Below are positions 1 to 12,817 of a DNA stretch of 64,000 nucleotides, piece by piece; the first letter of the stretch is position 1, and the number at the start of each line of letters is the position of its first letter. The stretch comes from Anisakis pegreffii. Its lineage: Eukaryota; Nematoda; Chromadorea; Rhabditida; Anisakidae. The position numbers and the translations under genes were made by a program. The stretch is from assembly GCA_035041965.1 (NCBI GenBank), contig JAPYMA010003036.1, positions 124,001 to 188,000 on the forward strand, written 5' to 3'. The notes beneath the pieces were generated by a model, which was not told where the DNA came from, ran no database searches, and saw nothing but the letters and a program-made list of their open reading frames with translations.

Positions 1-447
1 GGCTAGATCAAAAATTAGGCTAGTCTGTTTGTAAGCTTCCATGAAATCGAGTTCACCTTCTTTGATTTCGCCCACTGCAACCGAAAAGTTTCGTGCAGCC
101 GTTGATGTACTACAAAATATCAACATACTGTACAAAAGATCAATATACTGTACTGTACTGAAATAAAGTTGTTAGGGAGAAAATCAGGCTCCGAAGCGCG
201 CTAGGGTACGGGTCATGGTCGGGGCCGTAAAAACTTTTATATGCTCAGCATCCAAAACTGCGGGAAACCCTGACGCAACCGCAATATGGAATTATTTCCA
301 ATCATCTGATCTGTTCGTCAACTGCTGTGATCTCGTTGACAGCCAGAGATGTTCTGAATGCAACTTCTCGGTTGGAGTTTCAGTACCTGTTTGGTAAATT
401 TTATCGTACACGATTAAAATGAGTGAAATTTGTTTCTGAGCGGAAAT

Positions 448-813
448 TCATTGGTGAAAGAGCATTGGAAAACGTGATGTGTTGATTGAAGTCGAAAAGC
501 ATGTGAACAATTTGTCCGGTATGTAGGAGGATTTTTGCTTTTGGAGAAAGGATTGCATGGAATGAAAGCAACGGTGGTTTAATGGTGTTTGAATGAAACG
601 ATGTACGAACAGTATGAACTTATCAGGTTGATAATTGCCGTTCCGAATCCTGATCGAATAAGAGAAATTGGTTGGTTGGTCGTCTACACTATCATTTGAG
701 TAATTAGCGCTGGATCGATAAACAGTTAATACATGATTTTTGAATTCGAATTCCACTGATATGTTGAAATTTTCGATTTTCTTGAAATGAGAGCGATTTT
801 GCATAATCTTCAT
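448..813 (-). CDS. unidentified ORF, possible exon of the secreted-protein candidate upstream
   Basis: Open frame of 121 codons on the minus strand, with the frame staying open upstream to about position 850. The composition looks like protein: alternating hydrophobic and polar residues (ENFNISVEFEFKNHVLTVYR at residues 13-32), four N-glycosylation-type sequons (NIS, NYS, NDS, NFS) and a few cysteines. It lies just downstream, in transcription order, of the signal-peptide exon at 1141-1225, and a secreted glycoprotein would explain the sequons. The join between them is not resolved: the only acceptor that puts the two in one frame ends in AAG, and clear acceptors in this window end in CAG or TAG. 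I do not recognise a family. It could be a chance ORF. Confidence 0.3.
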   Translation of the reverse strand: MKIMQNRSHFKKIENFNISVEFEFKNHVLTVYRSSANYSNDSVDDQPTNFSYSIRIRNGNYQPDKFILFVHRFIQTPLNHRCFHSMQSFLQKQKSSYIPDKLFTCFSTSINTSRFPMLFHQ

Positions 814-1140
814 GTCGAATTTTTCACAAATTCGAGCCGGTTCTTCAATTAGTTATTTTTTAGATTTCAGTACATAATTATAAGAAATTTGTCAAAGCTC
901 CAGTGAACCCATTGGCAACTGATAGGAGAGTGTAGTAGATGAGAAATCTAAGGTCATGAAGGCTCTATGGATTAACAGTTTTTACTGAGCAGGACTGAAC
1001 TATCCAGACGAGAATGAGCTGCGAAGTCGGAATGATTCAATGCTTAGGCGCTCACGGCTTTAATGCTAGCCTCATCTGCACAGTCACAAGACGGGAAACT
1101 CGATAGCATCATGTTACAAATGGCAAATGATTATTCTTAC

Positions 1141-1225
1141 CATTCATATCTGGATGGAAACTTACAACGCTCTTCACTTCATTAAAAAGAACCAAAATTG
1201 CTGCCAGGAGTAACGCAAGTCGCAT
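1141..1225 (-). CDS. first exon with signal peptide, secreted protein candidate
   Basis: An 85-nt exon reads MRLALLLAAILVLFNEVKSV plus eight more residues and ends in phase 1 at a strong donor (G|GTAAGA). The N-terminus is a textbook signal peptide: a basic residue, a 12-residue hydrophobic core, then a polar cleavage region. The ATG has an ACCACC context. A possible second exon at 1061-1080 (after TGTGCAG, before GTGAGC) would add DEASIKA in frame; later exons are unclear, but the ORF at 448-813 is the likely continuation. The product family is unknown. The signal peptide plus the donor make this one of the better exon candidates in the first 20 kb. Confidence 0.45.
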
Positions 1226-3100
1226 GGTGGTTTTCTTCCTTGATGTTGTGACCTATGACCTATACCATACCCTAAAATGGGAAATTTTATTCATGAAGAT
1301 TGAACTGTACGATGAACATGTACGTAGCAGCAGTTGCGTTACACGTCTTATCAGGATACATTAATATCATTCGTTCAGTGCCGCTGCTCGGTGAAAGCTC
1401 TTTGAGTTGAATGCATAAAATTCGTGCAGGACATGTGCTTTCGTCACAAACACCTTCGTTACTTTGCCTGAAGTGCATGCCCGTGAGAGAAAGTACACAA
1501 TTAAACAATGGTTAAGCATGGAAGTGCTAAATGTAACAGATCAACGTTTGATAGAGCGAGTCAGAATGGAAGAAGTTCGCATGATTTAAAGTAATTGCCT
1601 ATAGGTGAGAAATTATTTCAATATTGTGGAATGAGGTCTTCATAAACCTTTGATGAACGAAATGAAATACTGAACGAAATGAAATACCCATACGATGCTG
1701 ACCTAACGCACGATAAGAGACTTAAACCATTGATAAGGAATGATCGAGCAATACGTCGCTGATTTGCTATACAGAACTTTTAATGCGTTTGTTTTCAATG
1801 CGTTTGTTCAAAAAAGCTAATCGACTGTAAAATCCCACATTGACATTCCATTGTGACCATATAACATTTAGATTGCCGCCCATCGAATTGAAACACTTGA
1901 ATGCATTTCAATGCGATCTCAGTGGAGGGCATCAGAAAACGCTTTCAACACAATAACAGCAATACTGTTTAAAACTGTTTCATCAAAAAATGTTCATTGA
2001 TTAGCCTTCATTTTATTCGTAAACCGTAAAAAAGAATGTTAACTCTTAACAGACTAATTTGTAATGTTGGAATGAGTCCCCTCAAGAGCTTTACGAAACT
2101 GAAGCAGAGAATAAATTGATGGATACAAATTTTTCAAGGACACCTAATGGAGGATTCTTACTGTCAACTCAACGTCTCGACTTCAACAGATTGTTTACAA
2201 TGCATCGACCTGAATGACCATTGAGTATGTGAAGATCAAACATGCACTTCCGTGACTATGCGCAACATGAAAGCGACATTTGCTAGCTAGCTTCTCAACA
2301 GTGTGACGGTAATCACTTTGTGTTACCAGTTACCAATTAGATCGGATTATTATGAATAGATCCGAAATTTGGTGACTGGTCATTCATTTCTAGTGGGCGT
2401 TATGTGATGCAATGGCCAGAACATTGCGCTCATGTGCATGTTTAATGATGATGCAACATGTTTCATATCGGCGAGGGATAACTCTTATTATTATTTTTTG
2501 GCATGATTATTCAGCTATTCCATCATGATATCGTAACGCGCCTGTAATGGGTTCGTAAATTGGATTGCTGTAGTCTTTCATGATTGGGATTTAATCCAGT
2601 GAATTGGTAATGTGATATTGGAGAATATATAGGATTGTGCGGAGATAAGAATCGATGGTGATTTGATACACAAGAGCATGTATTTGCAAGCAAAGTCACC
2701 TTGTTCGAATGACAAATGTGTGTGTGAAGATACTGCAGTAGGTGAAGTGATGATAGTGTGGTACTAACGTTGTTGCAGTTATCTGTGTGAGTGTGTAAGA
2801 AGCAAGATGCAGCCATAAAAATGCAAGGATCTTGAAAGGTTTCTTAAGCTGGATGAGGGTATCAGAACATGTGGGTGATGAACTGATGAATAGGTGCACA
2901 ATGAAATGGATGTGGCAATAAGTCTTGTTACTGCTGCCAGCGAAGGTAATGACGGCCAACGAGTAATTGCATCGATGATGAACGAGCGGTGTGGTGTTAA
3001 CGATCGCGAAGAAAACAAGCAATTCTCAAACTAAACGAAAGAAATTAAATGGAACGAAACGAACCGAAAGAGCATCATCGGTCGCCAATCGCTCACTTAC
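1226..3100. other. region without a supported gene
   Basis: Several frames stay open for 70-110 codons on the minus strand (1287-1508, 2523-3022), but they overlap one another and lack matching splice sites. A tandem 17-bp duplication (GAACGAAATGAAATACY) lies near 1668-1689. I see no RNA gene or mobile element. Confidence 0.4.
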
Positions 3101-3136
3101 CTGACCAGTTTGGTCCTTCTTGCAGTCATTGAGCAT
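3101..3136 (-). CDS. possible short coding exon
   Basis: Thirty-six nucleotides read MLNDCKKDQTGQ and end in phase 0 at a full consensus donor (CAG|GTAAGTGAG). The donor is the best single splice site in the first 3.2 kb. No acceptor of the usual CAG type lies in front (ATTAAG ends 2 nt before the ATG), and no convincing phase-0 follow-on exon was found below 3100. It could be the first coding exon of a minus-strand gene or a chance combination. Confidence 0.2.
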
Positions 3137-4743
3137 TTCTTAATCAGCAACGAGAAGATAAAACTGGTGTATGTGCAATTGCAAGTTTTATTCCTTTCTC
3201 GTTCCTCTGTTCGCATGTTGTTTCCGTGTGTCGTTTTTGTGTTCATTGGTTCCCTCTCTCAGTGGTTCTTATCAGCAACCGAACGGCAACTGTTTCCACT
3301 TCACATTACTTGATGACGACACCCAAGATGCCTATCATTCGATCATTTATCCGTCTGTTCACTCGATCGTCATTTGGCGTTTGTGTGGATTGCGGTTACA
3401 AATTATCCAACGGCAACAACGTGCTTCATCCTCTACATACCACCGTCGTCTAGCCACTTTATTCTCTCCATTGTGTGCCATCGACGCCACTATTAATGCA
3501 ACATGAAGTCCAAATCCCGGTTGCTACGATGAGCAGTCGATTTGAGGTCGTGTTGCTGGTGGTATCGTTGACTGTTACATTAGTGCTTCTTACCACATTT
3601 CCAGTGAGATTCTTAACCGCTGAGATCTACCAGAGCAAAGTGCAATGCTGCAATTAGACTCAATGAAGTAAATATTGAGGAGGGCATCAGAAATCAAACT
3701 CATTTTTATTGGCAATTATTGCCAATTCCAATGAGGAACAGACTAAAGCAAGTGAAGCGAAAATTATGACATTAATCCAGCATTTTCTCATGTCGATTGC
3801 TCATATTTGAAGAGTTCACAAGGTTTTAGTCACAATCCTTGACATGTCACCATTGATATTTCTTCGAAAGTTTCATGTGATTAACGGTTGTGCTTGAAAA
3901 TTATTCTTTAGCAGTTGAGCCTTTATTAAATCATTCATCACGTTCGTTTTTTTTGATTTTTCGTCATTGTATTGAACTGCTGCATGTGTAAGCAAAATGT
4001 TTTCTACTCATTTTATACGCTACACCGTTTGAAAAAAAGATCACATCGATAGTGTTGAATTCGAACAGAAGCACTCTTTGACATCACCGTTGCATATGAT
4101 TCGTTTACTTTTCAGCATCCATTCGTTCACCTTTCATATTTACATTCGGCCCGGCTCAGTTGCTGATATAGCTGGAAAGCTTGTCTATTCAACTTCTATA
4201 CACTGATATTGATGGGTAATTTCCATTCCTTATCTCTTGTATAGTACTGCACTTTTTTTTTCGAAAAATATCTCATCGTTTGGCCAAAGTTCCACTCCGT
4301 GTAGGCAGCTGAGACAGACTCAAACATGGCGTTCTTCGGCGACCAGTTCAAAAATTTCCTCAAAATAAGTGTTAGAAAGCCTGAAATTCAAATTTGAAAA
4401 CAAACATTCTCATTATTGTTCAACAAAACAAGGTCGACCGAGGATATCTGTCCTCTTCAGTTCAAGAAATAAACGACTGACGATAATATTCAATTTCTTC
4501 ACTCGGTACTACCCTCCACCAAGAATGTTACAACGTTGCGATTGTTGACGACTACCAATTGATGTAGGTACACGATGAATAAAGGGAAGCAGAACGAACG
4601 AAGGTATAGCAAATACGTTGGAATCATTTGTTCACGTTTCTGATGATGGGAGTGTCGGGCGTATGTTTTCGCAGATGTGCGGTAGCGTGCTGTCGAAGAG
4701 TTTTATGAGTGTTTCGGAGAGTTGCTGCTGTTTATATGATAGA

Positions 4744-4764
4744 TGCTGCTGCTGCTGCTGCTGC
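4744..4764. repeat. (CTG)n microsatellite
   Basis: Seven CTG triplets. Confidence 0.9.
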
Positions 4765-7102
4765 AATGGTGACGGTTCTATGGGCTGACGTTACTGCCAC
4801 TGCTCCTCGTGCTCTCCTATCACTGAAGAGGTTTGTGTGATTTCAGTTCATTCGTCATTAACATTCGAAATCCATTGCATTCATTCTCCTTCACACAGCC
4901 TAGAATGTATTACATAAAAGCTTACATAGTGGATTCACCAGCTCCCATTCGATCTACTGCGTATCACAATGAAATTTACAATTGCACCAATGAGATCGTC
5001 TCAACTCGACAATTAAACACCCGTAATACGTTGTACTTCTTCTCTTTATGGAGGAGGAAAACTTTGAGTTGATGAAGCACATCCATCCTTAATGATTAAG
5101 CACTTTGAGTTGCACATCCATCCTTTTGACTTTATAACTTGAGTACCAGAATTCATTAGGACATCGTCAGTATGAGTATGGAAAGCAGCAGCAGTTCACA
5201 AGCTTGTTAACCATCCCTTTTCATCAGTCCAGAACATATCAGCATATCTTAATGTTTGCAAGCAGGTAAATATAACTTCATTAAACTCATCCATATTGCA
5301 CGCAATCTATGATACCACAATGCATAGTGCACAATTATACCATCCGCCGAATTATCGTTTCATCTTGCTGCTAACAACGAGAACGTGTCATGTTTTATTA
5401 GACACAATCACTCACCGTATCGGTCTCTATTTTGACATGGGAAATGCGCAAATTGTTTCGATATTCAACATTCCAGATCAGGTGATTTCAACTACAGAAT
5501 TTGCTTCGTAAAAGTTGGCTATTGTTTGATGGAACGATGTCATGTGAGAGAGGTGTAGACATTATTACCTCACTGTCATCATGCTCCATACGTTGAATGA
5601 GTTACGGTTCGTTGTGTAGGCTTCATTTTTGAGTGTTTCCGTTGCTCACGATTGTCGTAGCATCTGATAGTGAGCATTCAGTTGCGCTATCCTCGTCAGA
5701 TCTCGATGTTAATCGCATTATATTTCACATTCACGAATCTGTCGATACTGCACTCTCAATTCCTCATATGTAAATCACTTTCTTGTCATATAATCCTCTA
5801 CGAGAAGTTTTTACGCGCATAACTAATGAGAGATTTGTATTAATTCAATTGCATTATTCAAAACGTATTTAATGCCATCACTATCGTAAAATTGACGTAA
5901 TGCATAACAATCTGTTGTCGTTTCCGTCCTGCATACAGTGTATTCACCATTTACCTCAAATTAGTTTTTGACATCAGTTGATTTAAGTATCAAATGCTAC
6001 TGATGGTAATCATGTTAATGATAGTATTCAGTAGCTCCACAAAAACCCGAAGTTACATCTCCTCTAATAGTGGATGAATGTCGACTTCAGTTGCGCAAAA
6101 AGGTTTTGATCCATCGATAGATTAGTTAAGTTAGTGCTGGTTTTAGTGTCCAGTAAGAAGCGCATGTAGATTCAAGACAATGTACTATGTGTAAATGGCT
6201 AATTGAGAATGCATGAATTTTCGAATGCTCTTGAAAATTTTTCGAAAGCGATAAAATTTGCTAGCTTGCACAAAGAGTGCAACTCCATCCAATTGAAATC
6301 ATGCTATTCTAGCTGGACTGAGTTGACTGGCTCCAGTAAACTTCATTGAGGGATCTTGACAAAAAATTCAAACTGAATATCTAAAAAGTTCTCTTAGTTC
6401 AAGCATTCAATCGCCAATTAACTCTTTGTGTCCAACCGGCAGATATCATTCTGAGCGTTACGCTCACGATAATTTGACTTTTGAGATTCCTTGTTAACAA
6501 ATCAATTTCGACGCGAGCTTCAAATCTCTTCCTCCCACCCTCCAACATAAAATAAAAATTCTTTTTTCTCTTGAACAGTGAAATCATCGAACTTATCTAT
6601 AGCTCTTAATTTTATGTTGCTGTGAAAAACATTCCACTTGTAATGTGCTAATGCAATCACACAAGATCAAACATAATGACAAAAGTCACATCGTCAAAAT
6701 AAGTTGACGCATCGAAGCAAGCTTTGTTCGTTTGCGATTATCGTCAGTTGGAGTGTATCACAGACGATGTAGATAGAACAAGCGATTTGGATGTTGATGA
6801 GAGTGTTGCACACAAGATTTCACAACCTATCGTGCATCAGCCGTCGACAAGAAACGATTCATTCAATTCGATAGAGTACATCGTGATTCATCGTACTCGT
6901 TTTCTCGACGTAATTCAACATTGCGAAACGAATAACTAACTCCATGTAGCCAACCGGAAATCATACAAAGTTAGATGATGTTCAAACAACAACATGAGAT
7001 ATGTTCACCTAAAACTTTTTGTGAAACAATATTCATTTTCTTAATGTAAGTCTTATTTTGTTAATTATATTCTTGCTCTTGCTTGACAAAAGCAGGACTA
7101 TA

Positions 7103-7157
7103 ATCAAGATCAGCCGCAATATCAGATCATATATCTGCTATTGTGGCTGATCTTGAT
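7103..7157. repeat. near-perfect 24-bp hairpin, 7-nt loop
   Basis: Arms 7103-7126 and 7134-7157 are reverse complements at 22 of 24 positions. In RNA from the plus strand one of the two exceptions would be a G-U wobble, leaving a single internal mismatch. The loop is TCATATA. The size (about 55 nt) and near-complete pairing are in the range of small nematode pre-miRNA hairpins, but a real one usually has a longer lower stem and conserved seed, which cannot be judged here. A palindromic GAGTACTC lies about 20 nt further on. It could also be a relic of a foldback element. Confidence 0.55.
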
Positions 7158-8581
7158 CTATTGAGTACTAATCGTGAGTACTCCTTATAGCTGAGGATCT
7201 AACTGCTTCGTAAATACCATAAGAATGCAATTCGCATGACAACAATTAGCTGTCTCTTAATAACTGTTTTTATGGTGTAATTTTCATCTATTCCACTGAT
7301 CGTAAATATTTCCAATCAAACTTCACAAACTTCAAACCGTTACAAGAACACATCTAAAATGGCAATGTACGTTTCACTAAACACTTCGGTGACAAGTGAT
7401 AAGCAGTGACTTATGTTTCTGGTTAGTCTTTGGTATGAAAAACATCGTTCTCGTTGTGCTTGTTCTGCTGATATATGTACTTAAACTTTTGGAGTTGATC
7501 GAATTGGTGCTGGTGGTGGTATCTATTGAACACTTACACAGCATCGTCATCTCTCTGTCTGTTCATTCGTCCACATTGCATCATCCATTGATATTGGCTG
7601 CAAGAAATTCTTTTCAGATGCACTTTCGTACTTCACATTCATCACATTCAATGCTCTCTGGTTTACACCGCTCGTTGTGAATGCTGCTTATTCACTCTTC
7701 TGAACGTATTCATTAACGTAGTTCAAGTCTGCGAAAATTCATCTGTGTGAAGAGAATTGGAATGCTCAAGGCGATGGATGGATGCTGCTTCGACACAATA
7801 CTACCGAAACCAACTACGATTTGGAATATTTGTTATCAGTATTGGTAATTTGTCAAGAGCAATGAAAAAAATATCGTTGAATTGTTGAATTGGAATTTCA
7901 AATTGTTTTCACGACGACGACGAATTACTCCGCTCCTTGGTTATACGCTTTTGCCAGTGTCATAGTTTGTGCTGCTTCTTGCTGGTATTGACTATCGTCG
8001 GTTGAATAAACAAATTCTGCTGTTGACAACAGATGAGGAAATTTCCTGGCTTGATTACTAGAGTTTATGTATTGCGTCCATATGTCAGAGCAACACCACA
8101 CCACGTCTCGTCATGATAACTTCCCTCTGCTACAGTGAATTACTACTGTGTGTTGAACCCTCGAATTGTTCGATGCCGCAGTCAGTAGTCGTATAGTTAT
8201 GACTGTGAATGTGCTGCTCTCAATCTTACACACGATCCGGTTTTCGCGAATTCTGTCTATTGTCAGTCAGCATCAGTGGACGACGTTTCATCGCTATTCG
8301 ATGGCAATCGCGTGTGTTCATTGCATTCACTTCAGTCATCATCATCATTATTGCGAATGCTTTTCAATGTTGGATAACAGAATTGTTGTGAGGTATGATG
8401 GATGGCATTGAATCAAACTGCCGAAGGATTGAATATCATTCACTCACCTATACATACCAGGTTTCGTGCGTTGTGGCTTTTGCTGCTGCAGTCACTGTCA
8501 AGCGGTTACAGATAATTTTTTCGTTATTGTCATTTCATTTTTGGTTTCGTTATTGTGATTCTAGTGAAAGTTCCAGTAGCA

Positions 8582-9103
8582 ATGGAGTTGTCAAATAATG
8601 AATTTACAAATGTTGACGGTGCTAATGAAGTAACTTCTGGTGATCCTAATGAAATGGATATGGATAATGAAGAAGAACGGTTGGTCTTAGTTTGGACCTA
8701 TTATTACAACCTCGAATTTAGCAATTCAGCTGGCAGACCATCGAAGCAGCTCAATAGCAGCCTGACGGCATCACGAACAAGACGCATTGCTTGCTTCTGT
8801 TCGTCCCTTCTCCATTCATTTGTTCCACTTATGTTTGCTGCGAGCAAGCTCACATTGACTGATGAAATGAAATGACTGATGAAATGAGCAAGCTCACTGA
8901 TAAGAGTTAGATGAACGGACGAATTGGTTTTGTCGTTGCGGTCTCACGATTTCACAGTTTCGTGTACGCTTCGATCCATCGTTGAGTACCTCACACTGTC
9001 ACCTACACGAACTTCATCATCATCTTTATCGCTCATATTCCACCTCAAAATCGCACAGAAGCAGCACAGAAACATCATCACCAAGGAAATCAGATCGGAT
9101 CAA
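8582..9103 (+). CDS. two candidate 5' exons, possible N-terminus of the zinc-finger gene
   Basis: Exon 8582-8679 starts with an ATG five nt after an acceptor-like TTCCAG and codes for 32 residues, acidic at the end (NEMDMDNEEE). It ends in phase 2 at CG|GTTGGT. The next acceptor in matching phase, GCACAG at 9058, opens exon 9059-9103, which adds R-SSTETSSPRKSDRI and ends at AA|GTGAGA, again in phase 2. Acidic, serine-rich and basic pieces of this kind fit the amino-terminal part of a nuclear regulator, and the zinc-finger gene on the same strand begins abruptly at 23.9 kb. The linking exon was not found: the 23.9-kb acceptor needs phase 1 or 0. The alternative is a separate small gene. Confidence 0.35.
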
Positions 9104-9752
9104 GTGAGATCGAATCAACAACAAATCTCGTTCAAACTTCAAGTGTGATTTCGTCTTGTTTCTCTTCTTCACATGCTGTTCATTCGGTGAGTTGATGGCC
9201 TTGTTAGTTGCGTATATTGCTAACTGCGTATATTTTGGATGCCACTCTTATCGCTTTTATTGCTCCAGCTGCTATTCTCAATTGTGCTTCTTCAGTGCCT
9301 AGTGCCTTCATCGTTCATTGCCTTCATTTTTCATTCATTATCTTCATTCTTCATTTCCCTTCGCTAATTCATTATTTTAAGATTAAGTTGTCCTCATTTC
9401 TTTTAATTATATCGGATCATACCTAATTTCCTCGAATTTTCTTCGAATTCGAAGTTTCCATTATCATTCGGCAATCCTTTAATTCTTATTCAAGTGCCTT
9501 CTTTGATTCCAGTTGTTTCTATTCATTTCAAGTTTAATTCATGTCTTTTGAGAAGGTCGGTTCTACACTTTTCGCTAGCGCAAGGTTAAAACCAATACGA
9601 AGGTGAGCGTTAAGAATACTGACAACGATCCTTACTATAGAGGCACCAACTGGCATCCATCTAACACAGCAGCGCTCAATCTACTTCAAGAAAATACAAA
9701 GAATAGCTCTCTTTCTCTCCCCGAGATATAAATCAACGGGTTGAGGGATAGA

Positions 9753-9779
9753 CGGATGGATGGATGGATGGATGGATGG
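9753..9779. repeat. (GGAT)n microsatellite
   Basis: About six copies of GGAT. It is one of four such arrays between 9.7 and 18.1 kb, all with GGAT on the plus strand. Confidence 0.95.
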
Positions 9780-10197
9780 CTAACTGCTTCAGCGTGCAAT
9801 AGAAACAGCAAACGCAGTAAGAAGCGTCCTCCACATTCACCGCATAAATATGCTCCTTCGATCTTATTAACACAAATACACAATGTTCGTTCATTACGTG
9901 CCTTCGTCTCCCTTCGTCGATTCTTCCTTCCTTCCTTCACCTTCCCTATAATGTTCTCGTTATTTTTATCCTCTACAAAGTCTTCTCCTTCAATGCGCAG
10001 CATCCAATAGCAACAAGAGCCACAGACAGCAACATTCGTTGCCCCATCGATGTGATAACACTAACATTACCCCAGCGACAACGAATTACTCACGATGGCC
10101 CTCATTCATCTCATCTCTAATTGAGGTCATCAGCCGAGCACATAATCATCACCGTTCCGCGTCGCTCTCTTCACTATTGTCATCGCAAATCGCAGCA

Positions 10198-10346
10198 ATG
10201 ATCACTGTCGATAGCCGCTGGATTCTACTTGTTATGTTCCTTCTTCAGCTCATATGCTTGGATCCGATATCGTGCCAAAGCGACGAAAGCCATCCATCCG
10301 ATTTCGTGATCTGTGATTCATCAGTCATCAATCACCTAATAAACCA

Positions 10347-10377
<31 letters not shown>

Positions 10378-10568
10378 CTAATCAGCTGCTGTCATTCATT
10401 CACTCATTTCATCTCATATCGACAAGATCAATCCGTCTCTCTTTTGTCTGCTTGCAGACTCTTTTTCTCCTTCGAGAAGTATTCCTATATCCCAGTGAAT
10501 TTCATCATTACCGAATGTTACATGACTTTGGCATTTGCCGCGCACATTGTAAATTCACTGTACTCTGA
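10198..10568 (+). CDS. small secreted protein candidate, two exons
   Basis: Exon 1 (10198-10305, 36 codons) starts MITVDSRWILLVMFLLQLIC and has a clear hydrophobic signal core followed by a polar, acidic stretch (QSDESHPSDF). It ends in phase 0 at TTC|GTGATC. Exon 2 (10458-10568) follows the acceptor CTTGCAG in phase 0, reads TLFLLREVFLYPSEFHHYRM, continues with a Cys-rich tail (GICRAHC) and stops, giving 72 residues. The 152-nt intron holds a (CA)n microsatellite, which suits an intron. A second donor inside exon 2 (CATT|GTAAAT at 10549) could lead to further exons, so the protein may be longer. The phase match and the change of composition at the junction are the support; the family is not recognised. 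Part of this stretch also reads as a 177-codon frame without splicing, which I consider less likely because it runs through the CA repeat. Confidence 0.4.
10348..10376. repeat. (CA)n microsatellite
   Basis: About 14 CA dinucleotides within the proposed 10306-10457 intron. Confidence 0.95.
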
Positions 10569-11240
10569 GTGATCCTTTTTGATGCTGAGAAATGTTAAAA
10601 GTTATCTGGTCGAATCTCCACAGTTGTTGAACAGTTGTAATTTGACGACAATCGTCGATTGTCTCGCTCGGGTTTCATTCAGATTTTTTCAGTACTCAAG
10701 TTCAACTAGCTGCCATAAGTTTACTCTCAACAGTGAATGTCCAAAGGCAACAGGAGCGATTTTATATCACATATTTATAAGTGCCGAAGTTTTTTTCAAG
10801 AGATCCTTATATCATCGTACACATGGAAAAATTTCCTGCATTAAGAAGAGCAAAAAATCAACTGAGTAGCCTTGGGTTAAATTGGGTAACTGTTTGGTTT
10901 TAGAATTCCTTTCTGTGTTGCTAATTGCAGTGGCAATTATGAGCGCAATAAGTTGCACATTTTAAAGAATGCACTCGAGATTCATATCATCAACAATAGT
11001 ATTTTAGAGGAACGTTCGAAAATTCCGCAGCTATGCGTTCAACAATAAGAAACAAGAAATCGCATTGAACAGTGTGAAATTTTTGGGAGCGCTTTAAGGA
11101 ACTTTTGAGAGTGAATTGATTTTGAAACTGAAGCGAAATGAAAGCAACAAGCGAAATGTTAAGAGATGATCGCGTAATGTTGACTCAGTTATTCCAGTTC
11201 GATGTGGTGTATATGAATCAACATACAGATGGTTTGAAAA

Positions 11241-11263
11241 TGGATGGATGGATGGATGGATGG
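11241..11263. repeat. (GGAT)n microsatellite
   Basis: Five to six GGAT copies, followed within about 10 nt by AGCGTGCA, the same octamer that follows the array at 9753-9779. Confidence 0.95.
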
Positions 11264-12817
11264 CTTTTAGCGTGCATACAAAACGTGTACGGCGATGTGT
11301 ACAACAGATTTATATGTATACCCGACCGCCACACAATGTTTGTATGATTCAGATGAATTTTTTTTTCGCGAAATCGCTCAGTCAATCATCAACGAAACGA
11401 TGAACTATTTCATCAACATTGTAATCATTCGCGCATTCTGGTTTGCGTTCGCATCAGCCATGTGCTTGCTTGCTCATCATTCAGATTACAAAATCGAACT
11501 TATCGATGCATTCGTCGGTATCGATACTCGATACTCGATGCTTGATTATCGATGTGATCATCCACTTCACACACACACACTCTCTGGCTGATGCATGCGA
11601 TTGATACGATACGCTTTCCCTCGAATGCGTTACGATTGGTAATGATTGACATGTACTCCTCACTGGCTGCTGGTGTCGTTCGTGCATGATGCACGACGAA
11701 TGCCGCGGCTGCCATTCATAAACATTCAGAGATCGATGATAGCAGCAGCAGCACATCATGATGATGATGATGAACACTCGAACGACGAAGCATGCACATG
11801 CATCATCAGTCAACGAAACGCATTTGATACTGAAATCCGTTTCTGTATGCTGAAATCGTGTTTGGTTGGTTGACAATGTCGGCGTGTATCCAACCAACAT
11901 CCAACGAATCTATTGTCGTTCTCTGTTTCTGTTTCAGTCTCTATTCACTTCGTCCCGTTGTTGTTGTTGCTACTGCTGTTGTCCTGTATCAGCCGTCACC
12001 AACTTGCGGTGTGACAAACGAACGATTCACGGCGACGACGACGATTCATCCATTCGCATGCACCTGCCAATCTTCGACGTAACACAACGTTACGTATCGC
12101 ATCGTATCGACTTCAGTCACATTACTCATTTGCTCTTTCTTTTTTTGCTAAACGCAACCAATAGCACAACACAACTTCCAGCTCGAATCCGCACTCCAAC
12201 ATAACAAGCAGCACGAAACCAACACCAAATGAAACTAGGCTCTGAAGCTCTAACAAAAAACCGCTCCACTGTACACACATGATCCATTCAGTGAAAAGTA
12301 TTCTTCGTCTGTTGTGTTTGCATTGTATTCAATGCTCACTTAATGCATCTATATAAATATATATATCGATGATTTGCTTGACTGTACATTCGAGGCGACC
12401 GACCAATGTTTGAGAGGCAAGAAAGTGTTTCAGTCAATTCAGAATAGGTCGGTGATCGTCGATGTTTACCCGACAAGCGCAACGTCGTTGTTCATTTCAT
12501 CATGATTGTATTGTATTGTAACTGTAAACGCTCATCATGAAGTCAGATTACTCTTCAGTTATATGCCAGATTACATGTAGAATGGCGTGCAATACGTTCA
12601 CTCAATTTCAGTGCTTTCCATAATTTCATTTGGCTTCATTTCTTTGTTATACACAATGCGCATAAGCACCTACCTGCATTATTTGTTCACTTCAGATCGA
12701 CCATCATTTATTGCAGATCAGAGGTCATTTGCAATGAGACACGTTACACTCTACCAAACACTCTCTCTATCTTCTCCATCATCACTGAACTTTCATCGTT
12801 TGCTATCATAAGATCAC

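Larger units (their letters stand above)
3137..8581. other. long region without a supported gene
   Basis: Mostly AT-rich sequence with poly-T runs and a (CTG)n microsatellite at 4744-4764. Short hydrophobic ORFs at 3529-3657 and 7435-7680 begin like signal peptides but lack convincing splice sites. An imperfect 30-bp direct duplication (CACTTTGAGTTG...CACATCCATCCTT) lies around 5050-5130. The notable structure is the hairpin at 7103-7157, listed separately. The rest shows nothing I can name. Confidence 0.4.

Noticed and set aside
10039..10572. Unspliced 177-codon frame, the longest in the first 20 kb
   Set aside because: It runs through a (CA)n microsatellite giving a His-Thr run; the spliced model 10198-10305/10458-10568 removes the repeat and gives a better second exon.
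11481..12204. Several ORFs of 70-140 codons on both strands
   Set aside because: They overlap in opposite strands, include translated ATG/CAT repeats and lack splice sites.
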